Positions 1-5,883 of a stretch of DNA of 5,984 nucleotides are shown piece by piece. Source of the DNA: Flavobacterium sp. (lineage in GTDB: Bacteria; Bacteroidota; Bacteroidia; Flavobacteriales; Flavobacteriaceae); contig DMHA01000387.1 of the NCBI GenBank assembly GCA_003449615.1, positions 27,603 to 33,586 of the forward strand, in the 5' to 3' direction. The notes under the pieces are model-generated. The model was given only the letters and a program-made list of their open reading frames with translations. It did not search any database and had not been told where the DNA came from. Position 1 is the stretch's first letter. The number at the start of each line of letters is the position of its first letter. Made by a program: the position numbers and the translations under genes.

Positions 1-336
1 TACAACGAATACAAAAACGAAAAATTTGATGCCAAAGCATTAGAAAATGAAATTACGGCATTAATGATCGATGAAGATGTGTCCAACAAAAAAGGGATTT
101 ATTATTTTGTTTTAACCCGAAGGGAAAGACATTTAAGCATCCGCACATTTTCAGACAAACAAAAACGAGAAGCTTACGAGAGGCAAAACGGCATTTGCGT
201 AAAATGTGGCGAAAAATTTGAACTCAACGAAATGGAAGCCGACCACATCATGCCTTGGCACGAAGGCGGAAGAACATCGGCAGAAAATTGTCAAATGTTG
301 TGCAAACACGATAATAGGATAAAATCGGGGAAGTGA
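1..336 (+). CDS. HNH endonuclease, C-terminal part (gene cut by window start)
   Basis: The reading frame is open from base 1 to a TGA at 334-336, giving 111 visible residues; the internal Met at base 64 is not the likely start. Residues about 50-111 form an HNH nuclease domain: C66-x2-C69, the metal-binding D81-H82 of the ADHI motif, H87 in PWHEGG, and N96-C97 with C101 in the closing knuckle. The segment before it (YNEYKNEKFD, LMIDEDV, GIYYFVLTR) resembles the linker found between an N-terminal DUF262/ParB-like domain and the HNH domain in Bacteroidota DUF262-HNH (GmrSD-like) proteins; that architecture is inferred, as the N-terminus lies outside. Such proteins are DNA nucleases, often in defence against phage or modified DNA. 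Oddity: the usual final C-x2-C-N reads CKHDN, so the fourth cysteine is Asp (codon 310-312). A decayed copy of its beginning lies at about 1870-2049. Confidence 0.85.
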   Translation, partial: YNEYKNEKFDAKALENEITALMIDEDVSNKKGIYYFVLTRRERHLSIRTFSDKQKREAYERQNGICVKCGEKFELNEMEADHIMPWHEGGRTSAENCQMLCKHDNRIKSGK

Positions 337-375
337 TGGAATATTTTTGTTATTGTATTAATTTTTGACATGAAA

Positions 376-1383
376 TTAAACATGAATCAAAGCGAAGGCA
401 TAATTATAATCGATTAAGCTTTTGTTCTTTTCGTTTTCTAACCAGGCTTTTTCTTCGTGGCTTTTCTTCATTATTTGGGTAGCATTGCAGTCTTTAAATG
501 TATTTACAATAGTATTTAAAGAGTCTATTTCGTCTGGGCTGAATAATTCTTGATTAAAATCTTTTTGAGCGGATTTATAAAAACATTTCCCCCAATAGCC
601 ATTCCCATAATCTACCATATTCATGTTGATATACTCTTTATTGGCTGCATAATCGAAAATCCCACTAAATCTTTCTGGAACTGGACCAAAATTATGAGCT
701 ATATAATTTGCTCCACTTATGGAATAGGCAGTTTTTTTGTAATTATAAAAATCAGAATAAAACAATAATTTATTCATCATTGTTTCGGAAGGTTTTAGTT
801 TTTCGGAAAAAAACAAAATCATATTTGACATCTTTTCCATGTTTGGTTTTCTGTAACCCGAATAGTTGTTAGGTAATTTATTTTCAAATAAAATACTTAC
901 ATACTTTTTGTCATCTTCATTTTCTCGATAGTTTTCAAACACAACTTCAATTTTTTTGAGAATTTTTACTTTTTCTTCTCCATTCAAATCATTGTTTAAA
1001 TCAACTAATAATTTAAAGTTTAATATACTGTTTAATACGGTATTTATCAAATTACCATTTGCTAAACTCGGAACTTCGCCATTTTCATAATTTCTATAAC
1101 TATTAGTGCCAAAACCTAATATTTTCGACATCATACTTGACGATAAACTAAATGTATTTCTTAATTTTATTATTTGATCGGGAAAAGGAATATTATGTTT
1201 ATTCCGATATTGATTATAAACCTGATTCAAATTAAATTCGTCTAATTCTGTGGTTGTAAATGACTCACCACTATCTGCACAAAAATAACTTTTGTGATTG
1301 TACTCGAATTTTTCTTTTCTAAATTCCAAAATATTTTTTTCAATTTGTAAGGTCATTTCCTTTCCTGTGATTGGACTTTTCAT
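376..1383 (-). CDS. Antitoxin with MqsA-like N-terminus, HTH and C-terminal SocA/Panacea domain
   Basis: This 335-residue protein is probably the antitoxin and repressor of the toxin encoded just upstream. Residues 1-45 keep the layout of the MqsA/YgiT zinc domain (MKSPITGKEM, then YFCADSGESFT), but where CPxCG pairs are expected only C35 remains. Residues about 66-112 are an XRE/MqsA-type helix-turn-helix (IPFPDQIIKLRN, MSKILGFG, SYRNYENGEVPS). Residues about 120-180 look like a helical linker. Residues about 203-335 match the SocA/Panacea (DUF4065) domain: KLLFYSDF, an NYIAHNFGPVP segment, and SHEEKAWLE near the end. Panacea domains are known to neutralise many unrelated toxins, and MqsA is a DNA-binding antitoxin of MqsR; the role here follows from those families. 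The start lies 21 nt after the toxin stop, behind an A-rich leader (nine A in a row), with no Shine-Dalgarno. Expected to act in the cytoplasm and to bind the promoter at 1756-1869. Confidence 0.85.
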   Translation of the reverse strand: MKSPITGKEMTLQIEKNILEFRKEKFEYNHKSYFCADSGESFTTTELDEFNLNQVYNQYRNKHNIPFPDQIIKLRNTFSLSSSMMSKILGFGTNSYRNYENGEVPSLANGNLINTVLNSILNFKLLVDLNNDLNGEEKVKILKKIEVVFENYRENEDDKKYVSILFENKLPNNYSGYRKPNMEKMSNMILFFSEKLKPSETMMNKLLFYSDFYNYKKTAYSISGANYIAHNFGPVPERFSGIFDYAANKEYINMNMVDYGNGYWGKCFYKSAQKDFNQELFSPDEIDSLNTIVNTFKDCNATQIMKKSHEEKAWLENEKNKSLIDYNYAFALIHV

Positions 1384-1404
1384 AATAGATTTGTTTTTTT
1401 TTGT

Positions 1405-1755
1405 TTAATCCTTGAGTGGAAATTCCATAAGGAATTCAGCTTTGTGAAACGAAATACAAATGGCTTGGGTTGTGATTCTTGAAATAGTTAGCTTAATATA
1501 TATTTGTTGTTCTTTGATTGTTTTACCAAAAACCCACATATCCGTTCCTCCTTGTTGATTCTCCTCTAAAGGCCCTTGACTATAATCCTCAATTTCTAAA
1601 TTGAGAATTATTTCTTCTCTCATTTTGGCAGTAATACTTAAATCTGCAAGATATTGAATGCTGTTTTTGGGACGGTTAGAGAACACGATGCCCCACACTT
1701 TAATCATCTGTTTTAGTTCAAGTAAAAAAGATTTTACAATTGATTTATCCGCCAT
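1405..1755 (-). CDS. MqsR-like mRNA-interferase toxin
   Basis: The 116-residue protein is the first gene of the operon, the toxin-first order known from mqsRA. Its layout follows MqsR: an N-terminal helix (SFLLELKQMI), a short VxFSNRPKNS segment, a helix around residues 39-58 (LSITAKMREEIILNLEIEDY) matching the NVIIGLSESDFY region of E. coli MqsR, an acidic/polar loop, then DMWVF (72-76), QIYIKLTIS (84-92) and AICISFHKAEF (98-108), matching the C-terminal strands. MqsR is a ribosome-independent RNase cutting at GC-containing sites. By-eye alignment with E. coli MqsR puts S59, V75, Y86 and H104 at the positions of K56, Q68, Y81 and K96, so only the tyrosine is conserved and the specificity may differ. 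It is about 18 residues longer than E. coli MqsR, with a tail AEFLMEFPLKD. The neighbour with an MqsA-like N-terminus strongly supports the call. Confidence 0.75.
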   Translation of the reverse strand: MADKSIVKSFLLELKQMIKVWGIVFSNRPKNSIQYLADLSITAKMREEIILNLEIEDYSQGPLEENQQGGTDMWVFGKTIKEQQIYIKLTISRITTQAICISFHKAEFLMEFPLKD

Positions 1756-1869
1756 TTCAATGTATTAAATTCAATGCAAATATATAAATATTCAAATTAA
1801 AAACACTATAAAGTTTAAATATTAATTTAATGTATATGTTAATTCAACTTTAAAGTAAATAAATTTTAA
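1756..1869 (-). promoter_or_regulatory. Promoter/operator region of the MqsR-like/Panacea operon
   Basis: This very AT-rich stretch separates the toxin start from the HNH relic. On the minus strand TATATTTG (1784-1777) fits the Bacteroidota -7 element TAnnTTTG exactly; transcription would start near 1771, leaving a leader of roughly 15 nt. A good -33 TTTG at 17-23 nt spacing is not seen, so the promoter is weakly supported upstream. Between the -7 box and the ATG the heptamer CATTGAA occurs twice (1776-1770 and 1762-1756), 14 nt apart. Further upstream lie a perfect 10-bp palindrome ACTTTAAAGT (1847-1856) and TTAAAT-ATTA-ATTTAA (1815-1830); their AT composition makes chance likely, but they are the natural places to look for antitoxin binding. 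The E. coli MqsA operator AACCT-N3-AGGTT is not present. Confidence 0.45.
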
Positions 1870-2049
1870 ATTAGTATTCCAAAATACCGAAAAGAAATGA
1901 AAGGCATTGAATGGGAAAATTGTACAACGAATACAAAAACGAAAAATGGGATACCAAAGCATTAGAATCGGAAATTACTTCTTTAATGCTCGATGAAGAT
2001 GTATTCCAATTAAAAAGGAATTTACTATTTTGCCCTAACCCGAAAAGAA
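1870..2049 (+). pseudogene. Decayed fragment of a DUF262-HNH-type endonuclease gene
   Basis: Bases 1923-2002 match bases 1-80 of the window at 70 of 80 positions, and weaker similarity runs to about 2049. Read with frame corrections it gives IPKYRKEMKGIEWEN, then LYNEYKNEKWDTKALE and LMLDEDV, then SN-stop-KGIYYFALTRK, colinear with the HNH protein at the window start. Three lesions are visible: a base lost near 1921 (GAAAATTGTAC where GAAAATTTGTAC would keep frame), a base gained near 2003-2005, and a TAA at 2011-2013. The HNH domain itself is missing. The nominal 61-residue ORF 1911-2096 is a by-product of these shifts, not a gene. The fragment lies between two divergent toxin-antitoxin operons, suggesting a duplication in which later insertions or deletions removed the rest. 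Confidence 0.75.
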
Positions 2050-2075
2050 TAATATTCCCAAAAAAATATTTATTG

Positions 2076-2106
2076 AAACTATTTTTATACATTTGAAAAT
2101 AAGTTT
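2076..2106 (+). promoter_or_regulatory. Promoter with overlapping inverted repeat, ParE/RelE-type module
   Basis: TACATTTG at 2088-2095 matches the Bacteroidota -7 element TAnnTTTG. It sits between the arms of an inverted repeat, AAACTATTTT (2076-2085) and AAAATAAGTTT (2096-2106), complementary over 10 bp with one bulged A. An inverted repeat enclosing the -7 box is the usual layout of an autorepressed toxin-antitoxin operator. A -33 TTG at normal spacing is not evident (the TTG at 2073 is only 12 nt upstream). The start site would be near 2101, giving about 15 nt of leader to the ATG at 2117. Confidence 0.45.
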
Positions 2107-2116
2107 AATGAAAATT

Positions 2117-2281
2117 ATGAAAACGAAAAACGAAAACTCGAGCAATCTTGCCACTCCGGGCAAACCAATGTCTCAAAAGAAATTTGTGTCTTTGATAAAA
2201 GAAGCCGAGGGAGGAGAGTTTTATACTTTAGAGGAGTTTAAAATTAAATTTGATCAATGGAGATTGCAAAGAAAAAAGTAG
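2117..2281 (+). CDS. Putative small antitoxin of the ParE/RelE-type module
   Basis: This 54-residue protein (from ATG 2117) precedes and overlaps the toxin gene by 25 nt, the arrangement expected of a type II antitoxin. The N-terminal 17 residues are polar and probably flexible (ENSSNLATPGKP); then comes MSQKKFVSLIKEAE, a likely helix, and a charged C-terminal helix (YTLEEFKIKFDQWRLQRKK) that would wrap the toxin. No named DNA-binding fold is obvious, so assignment rests on position, size and similarity to small Bacteroidota proteins next to RelE/ParE toxins. Start choice: the frame also has ATG 2108 and TTG 2093, but TTG lies in the -7 box and ATG 2108 would leave only about 6 nt of leader. 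ATG 2117 gives the same 22-nt promoter-to-start distance as the divergent operon. Confidence 0.7.
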   Translation: MKTKNENSSNLATPGKPMSQKKFVSLIKEAEGGEFYTLEEFKIKFDQWRLQRKK

Positions 2282-2592
2282 TCAAATCAGATTATTATTA
2301 CAAGGATATTCAAGGAATTTTTGAATATGGAGAAGCAACCTTTGGCGAAAATGCGGCATTATCATTTTTCGATGAACTATCAAATGTTACTCGTAATCTT
2401 GACGCTCATTATCTGCTCCATTCTGAATGTCGCCATCTGGAAACCAAATCTAAAAAATACCGCAATATCATTTTTGGTTCATACCTCATTATTTACAGAA
2501 TTACTTCCCAAAGAATTGAAGTTTTGAGGGCTTTTCACGGCAGTCGTTCTCCAAAACTCATCAAGAAAGCAAGAAATATTAAAGTGGATTGA
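2257..2592 (+). CDS. ParE/RelE-type toxin (ParE_toxin family)
   Basis: The 111-residue protein shows the compact RelE/ParE fold: an N-terminal strand (KKVVKSDYYY), two helices (KDIQGIFEYGEATFG and NAALSFFDELSNVTRNL), then the diagnostic C-terminal strands RNIIFGSYLIIYRI (69-82) and QRIEVLRAFHGSRSP (85-99), equivalent to the yRv..gsYRIiY...I.VlrV.H.R pattern of the family. Members either cut mRNA on the ribosome (RelE) or poison gyrase (ParE); the sequence does not decide between them, though the AFHGSR ending is more frequent in proteins annotated ParE/RelE without test. The ATG lies inside the last codons of the antitoxin gene, so translation is probably coupled. The length is normal and no lesion is seen. 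It converges on the MFS gene with 39 nt between the stops. Confidence 0.85.
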   Translation: MEIAKKKVVKSDYYYKDIQGIFEYGEATFGENAALSFFDELSNVTRNLDAHYLLHSECRHLETKSKKYRNIIFGSYLIIYRITSQRIEVLRAFHGSRSPKLIKKARNIKVD

Positions 2593-2631
2593 TTTTGAAA
2601 TAATCTGCTAGAAGCCATTTTCTCTTTAAAA

Positions 2632-3906
2632 TTATTTATGATTTTCGTGTTCCTCTAAATCTTTTTGCAAATCCAAGTTTCTAAATGCGGGTAATTTAAT
2701 TCCTGTAAAAACTACGATTAACAGTGTCATAGTTCCGCCAAAGACAACTGCCGATACTTTTCCCATTAATTTGGCTGTCAATCCACTTTCGAAAGCGCCC
2801 AATTCATTAGACGAACCTACAAAAATCGAATTCACCGCAGCCACACGACCTCGCATTGAATCGGGAGTTTTGAGTTGCAAAATCGTTTGTCGAATCACCA
2901 CCGAAATTCCATCGGTAACGCCACTCATAAACAAAGCAAAAACCGACAACCAAAACCAAGTGGACAGTCCAAAAACAATAATACAAACCCCAAAACCAAA
3001 AATGGCTGCTAACAATTTGATTCCTGCATTTTTATAAAATGGCAAATGAGCCGAAACAAACATCGTCAACAACGCACCAACAGCTGGAGCCGCTCTTAAA
3101 ACCCCAAAACCGTCAGGGCCAACTTTCAAAATATCCTGAGCAAAAATGGGTAAAAGTGCTACTGCTCCACCAAAAAGTACGGCTACCATATCCAAAGTTA
3201 AAGCACCTAAAATAGATTTATTGTTGTAAACAAACTTCACGCCTTCCTTCAAACTTTCCATTATGGGTTCTCCAATTTTTGGATTCAAAATAGGCTTTTT
3301 AGAAATTTGTGTCAATAGCAATAAGGCAAAAATGGAACAGCCCAAAATAGTACACATCGACCAATGGACACCAATCCAGGTAATCGAAAATCCTGCTACT
3401 GCAGGCCCGACAACGGCGCCAATTTGCCAAACCGAACTGCTCCAAGTGGCGGCATTTGGATACACATTTTTTGGCACAATTAAAGACATCAACGAAAAGA
3501 TGGTTGGTCCCAAAAACGCACGCACCAAACCACCAATAAAAACCATAAAATAAATAGAATACAAAATTGCATTAGTTGACCAATCGCCAACTACTCTAGG
3601 CCAAGTCAATAAAAACAGTCCAAAACTAATGACGGAAAATCCAAAAATACATTTTAACAACATTCCCTTTTTTTCCTTTTGATCGACAATATGTCCAGCA
3701 AACAAAGCCATTCCTATGGCTGGGATTACTTCCATTAATCCAATCATTCCCAGTGCAAGCGCACTTTTGGTCAAACTATAGACTTCCCATTCGATGATAA
3801 TAAACTGCATTGACCAAGCAAAAACCATCACAAATCGCAACAGCAAAAACATATTGAATTCTCTAAAACGCAAGGCTGCGTAGGCATCTTTAACTTTAAC
3901 TTTCAT
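2632..3906 (-). CDS. MFS transporter, MFS_3/EntS-like
   Basis: A 424-residue inner-membrane protein, counted from ATG 3906, rich in hydrophobic segments compatible with about 12 helices. The family-typical signs are the loop 2-3 motif A variant GHIVDQKEKKG (71-81), the equivalent of G-x3-D-x2-G-R-R/K, and PDSMRGRVAAV (348-358) after helix 10, common in MFS_3 proteins such as the enterobactin exporter EntS. The substrate cannot be told; no siderophore genes are in view. The tail LQKDLEEHENHK is charged and cytoplasmic. A GTG at 3915 in the same frame would overlap the recJ stop by 4 nt (GTGA); ATG 3906, 5 nt after that stop, is preferred because the homologues I remember begin with Met-Lys close to the KDAYAALRF segment. 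Either way it is translated from the recJ transcript, probably by coupling. Confidence 0.85.
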   Translation of the reverse strand: MKVKVKDAYAALRFREFNMFLLLRFVMVFAWSMQFIIIEWEVYSLTKSALALGMIGLMEVIPAIGMALFAGHIVDQKEKKGMLLKCIFGFSVISFGLFLLTWPRVVGDWSTNAILYSIYFMVFIGGLVRAFLGPTIFSLMSLIVPKNVYPNAATWSSSVWQIGAVVGPAVAGFSITWIGVHWSMCTILGCSIFALLLLTQISKKPILNPKIGEPIMESLKEGVKFVYNNKSILGALTLDMVAVLFGGAVALLPIFAQDILKVGPDGFGVLRAAPAVGALLTMFVSAHLPFYKNAGIKLLAAIFGFGVCIIVFGLSTWFWLSVFALFMSGVTDGISVVIRQTILQLKTPDSMRGRVAAVNSIFVGSSNELGAFESGLTAKLMGKVSAVVFGGTMTLLIVVFTGIKLPAFRNLDLQKDLEEHENHK

Positions 3907-3911
3907 AATTT

Positions 3912-5600
3912 TCACTTAATATCTTTCAATCGCAATTGAACAGAAGTTTTACCATTCCATTCATTTTCATCTATGCAATAGACCGCTTCAAAGGGTTTTT
4001 TATTGGTTGTCAATTCCATTTTATTTCCCAATCCAAAACCAATTGCTGCCATTCCTTCGGAGTTATTTTGACGTACAAAAAGTTTTAAATGTTCCTCATT
4101 GGCTCCTAATCTTTGAACATAACCAGTGTCATTTATATTTTTAGTCAAGAAAACCGGGGTCATATTTTGTGGACCAAAAGGTTCGAATTGTTTCAGAATC
4201 CGAGTTAATTTTGGCGTAATATTCGTCAAATTAATTTCGGCATCAATGGTAATTTCTGGCGTCAACATATCGGGATGAATGGTTTCTTCGACAACTTTTT
4301 CGAAAGCCTCTTTAAAAAGTTGATAATTTTCTGCCAATAAAGTCATGCCGGCCGCATATTTATGTCCGCCAAATTGCTCCAAATGTTCCGAACAAGTTTC
4401 CAAAGCCTTATAAACATCAAATCCTTTGACGGAACGTGCCGAAGCAGCATATTTATCGCCACTTTTGGTAAAAACCAAGGTGGGTCGGTAATAAGTTTCT
4501 ATCAATCTCGAAGCCACAATTCCAATCACGCCTTTGTGCCAATTTTCCTGAAAAACCACTGTCGTATATCGTTTTTCTTCCTTGTTCTCTGCAATTTGAT
4601 TCAATGCTTCGATGGTCATTTGCTTGTCCAAATCTTTCCTTTCGGAATTATAGGCTTCAATTTCGGAAGCAAATTGCTGGGCTTGTTCAAAGTCAAATTC
4701 TGTCAACAATTCCACCGCATGATTACCGTGTTTGATTCTGCCAGCCGCATTAATTCGTGGTGCGATGATAAAAACCACGTCGGTAATGTCTAAAGTTTGT
4801 TTTTTGAGTTGATGGGTTAAAGCTCTAAATCCAGGTCTCGGATCGGAATTTATAACTTGTAAACCAAAATAAGCCAAAATCCTGTTTTCGCCCGTCATAG
4901 GAACAATATCGGCAGCAATGGCGGTCGCCACCAAATCCAAATAAGGGATCAAATCTTCTGTGGTTTTATTTCGGTTTTTACCCAAGGCTTGAATGAGTTT
5001 GAAGCCAATTCCACAACCGCATAATTCGTCGTAAGGGTATGTGCAATCGTCTCGCTTTGGATCTAAAACTGCAATAGCTTGGGGCAAAAATTCCCCTGGA
5101 AGATGGTGGTCACAAATAATAAAATCAATATTTTTTTCTTTGGCATACTCGACGTGGTCAACGGATTTTATGCCACAATCCAAAGCAATAATCAACGAAA
5201 AACCGTTGTCGTCTGCAAAGTCAATTCCCTGAAAAGAAATACCATAACCTTCGTCATATCGATCTGGAATATAAGTGGCGACATTCTGGTAATACGTTTT
5301 CAAATAAGCCGAAACCAATGAAACAGCAGTGGTTCCATCGACATCATAATCGCCAAAAACGAGAATATTTTCACCCCTTTCAATTGCTTTTTCAATCCGT
5401 TCGACTGCTTTTTCCATATCTTTCATCAGGTACGGATTGTGTAAATCAGCCAATGTGGGACGGAAAAATTCTCGGGCTTGATCGAAAGTCTCAATACCAC
5501 GTTGCACCAGAAGTGTTGCTACAAATTCCTCCACGTTCAAAGCTTCGGCAAGTAGTTTTACTTTTTCTTCTGAAGGTTTTGGTTTGATAGTCCAGCGCAT
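3912..5600 (-). CDS. recJ: Single-stranded-DNA-specific exonuclease RecJ
   Basis: The 562-residue protein is a full-length RecJ, a Mn/Mg-dependent 5'-3' exonuclease on single-stranded DNA used in recombination (RecF pathway), mismatch and base-excision repair. The DHH phosphoesterase motifs are all present: GDYDVDG (83-89), ALDCG with D141, DHH (164-166), and D231 in AIAADIVPM; PRINAAGR (281-288) follows. The DHHA1 part has GVIGIVASRLIE (357-368), SARS (387-390) and GGHKYAAGMT (411-420), which contacts the DNA end. The C-terminal 110 residues form the OB-like domain (HLKLFVR, AAIGFGLG). The start ATG 5600 gives MRWTIKPKPSEEK, the usual N-terminus of flavobacterial RecJ. No Shine-Dalgarno is seen; the leader directly upstream is a C-rich repeat in the mRNA sense. 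First gene of an apparent two-gene unit with the MFS transporter. Confidence 0.97.
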   Translation of the reverse strand: MRWTIKPKPSEEKVKLLAEALNVEEFVATLLVQRGIETFDQAREFFRPTLADLHNPYLMKDMEKAVERIEKAIERGENILVFGDYDVDGTTAVSLVSAYLKTYYQNVATYIPDRYDEGYGISFQGIDFADDNGFSLIIALDCGIKSVDHVEYAKEKNIDFIICDHHLPGEFLPQAIAVLDPKRDDCTYPYDELCGCGIGFKLIQALGKNRNKTTEDLIPYLDLVATAIAADIVPMTGENRILAYFGLQVINSDPRPGFRALTHQLKKQTLDITDVVFIIAPRINAAGRIKHGNHAVELLTEFDFEQAQQFASEIEAYNSERKDLDKQMTIEALNQIAENKEEKRYTTVVFQENWHKGVIGIVASRLIETYYRPTLVFTKSGDKYAASARSVKGFDVYKALETCSEHLEQFGGHKYAAGMTLLAENYQLFKEAFEKVVEETIHPDMLTPEITIDAEINLTNITPKLTRILKQFEPFGPQNMTPVFLTKNINDTGYVQRLGANEEHLKLFVRQNNSEGMAAIGFGLGNKMELTTNKKPFEAVYCIDENEWNGKTSVQLRLKDIK

Positions 5601-5604
5601 GAGA

Positions 5605-5683
5605 AGGTTAGGGGTTAAGGGTTAGAGTTTAAAGTTGTTTAAAGTTTAAAGTTGTTTAAAGTTTAAAATTGTTTAGAGTTTAT
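5605..5683. repeat. Tandem short repeat abutting the recJ start
   Basis: The 79 bp before the recJ start consist of degenerate heptamers that grade into a 17-bp repeat. On the plus strand: AGGTTAG, GGGTTAA, GGGTTAG, AGTTTAA (5605-5632), then alternating 10-mers and 7-mers AGTTGTTTAA/AGTTTAA to 5683. Two units GTTTAAAGTTGTTTAAA (5627-5643 and 5644-5660) are identical and a third (5661-5677) differs at two places. It would fall in the recJ leader if transcription starts upstream. The G-rich part has only one run of four G and one of three, so a stable quadruplex is doubtful. Such repeats can vary by strand slippage. Confidence 0.85.
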
Positions 5684-5883
5684 GAAGTTGGATGGTTACT
5701 TAAAATCTAAAACAATATTAGTCAATTTTATTTTTATAAACTTATTCAAAGCGATAAAATCTAATTGGTTTATCCCTTTTACCAATAAAGAAATAATACA
5801 GCATTGAAAAAGGTTTGTGTGGGTGAATGACAAATCGCATTTATCAAAAAAAAACTATAACCCTAATGTTATCGAATTTAGTA
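5684..5883. other. AT-rich intergenic region without a recognised gene
   Basis: No gene with recognisable sequence is seen on either strand. A weak recJ promoter candidate is TAATATTG on the minus strand (5720-5713), one mismatch from TAnnTTTG, with no good -33 element; it would give a leader of about 105 nt containing the tandem repeat. A small hairpin ATTGGT (5764-5769)/ACCAAT (5781-5786) has an 11-nt loop and no U-tract, so it is a poor terminator. A 41-codon ORF begins at 5827 but is judged accidental. Confidence 0.4.

Noticed and set aside
1911..2096. 61-aa ORF as a genuine small gene
   Set aside because: It is the middle of the HNH relic; its ends are created by frameshifts relative to the window-start copy.
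2093..2116. TTG 2093 or ATG 2108 as antitoxin start
   Set aside because: TTG is part of the -7 box and ATG 2108 would leave almost no leader; ATG 2117 matches the spacing of the divergent operon.
2593..2631. Bidirectional terminator between the ParE/RelE-type toxin and MFS genes
   Set aside because: Only an AT-only 7-bp inverted repeat (AAATAAT/ATTATTT) with a loop of about 26 nt is visible; too weak to call.
4362..5587. Plus-strand ORFs opposite recJ, and similar ones opposite the MFS and Panacea genes
   Set aside because: They are antisense to well-supported genes and carry no recognisable protein features.
5627..5677. Possible CRISPR array
   Set aside because: The units are only 17 bp, directly contiguous and without unique spacers; no cas gene is in view.
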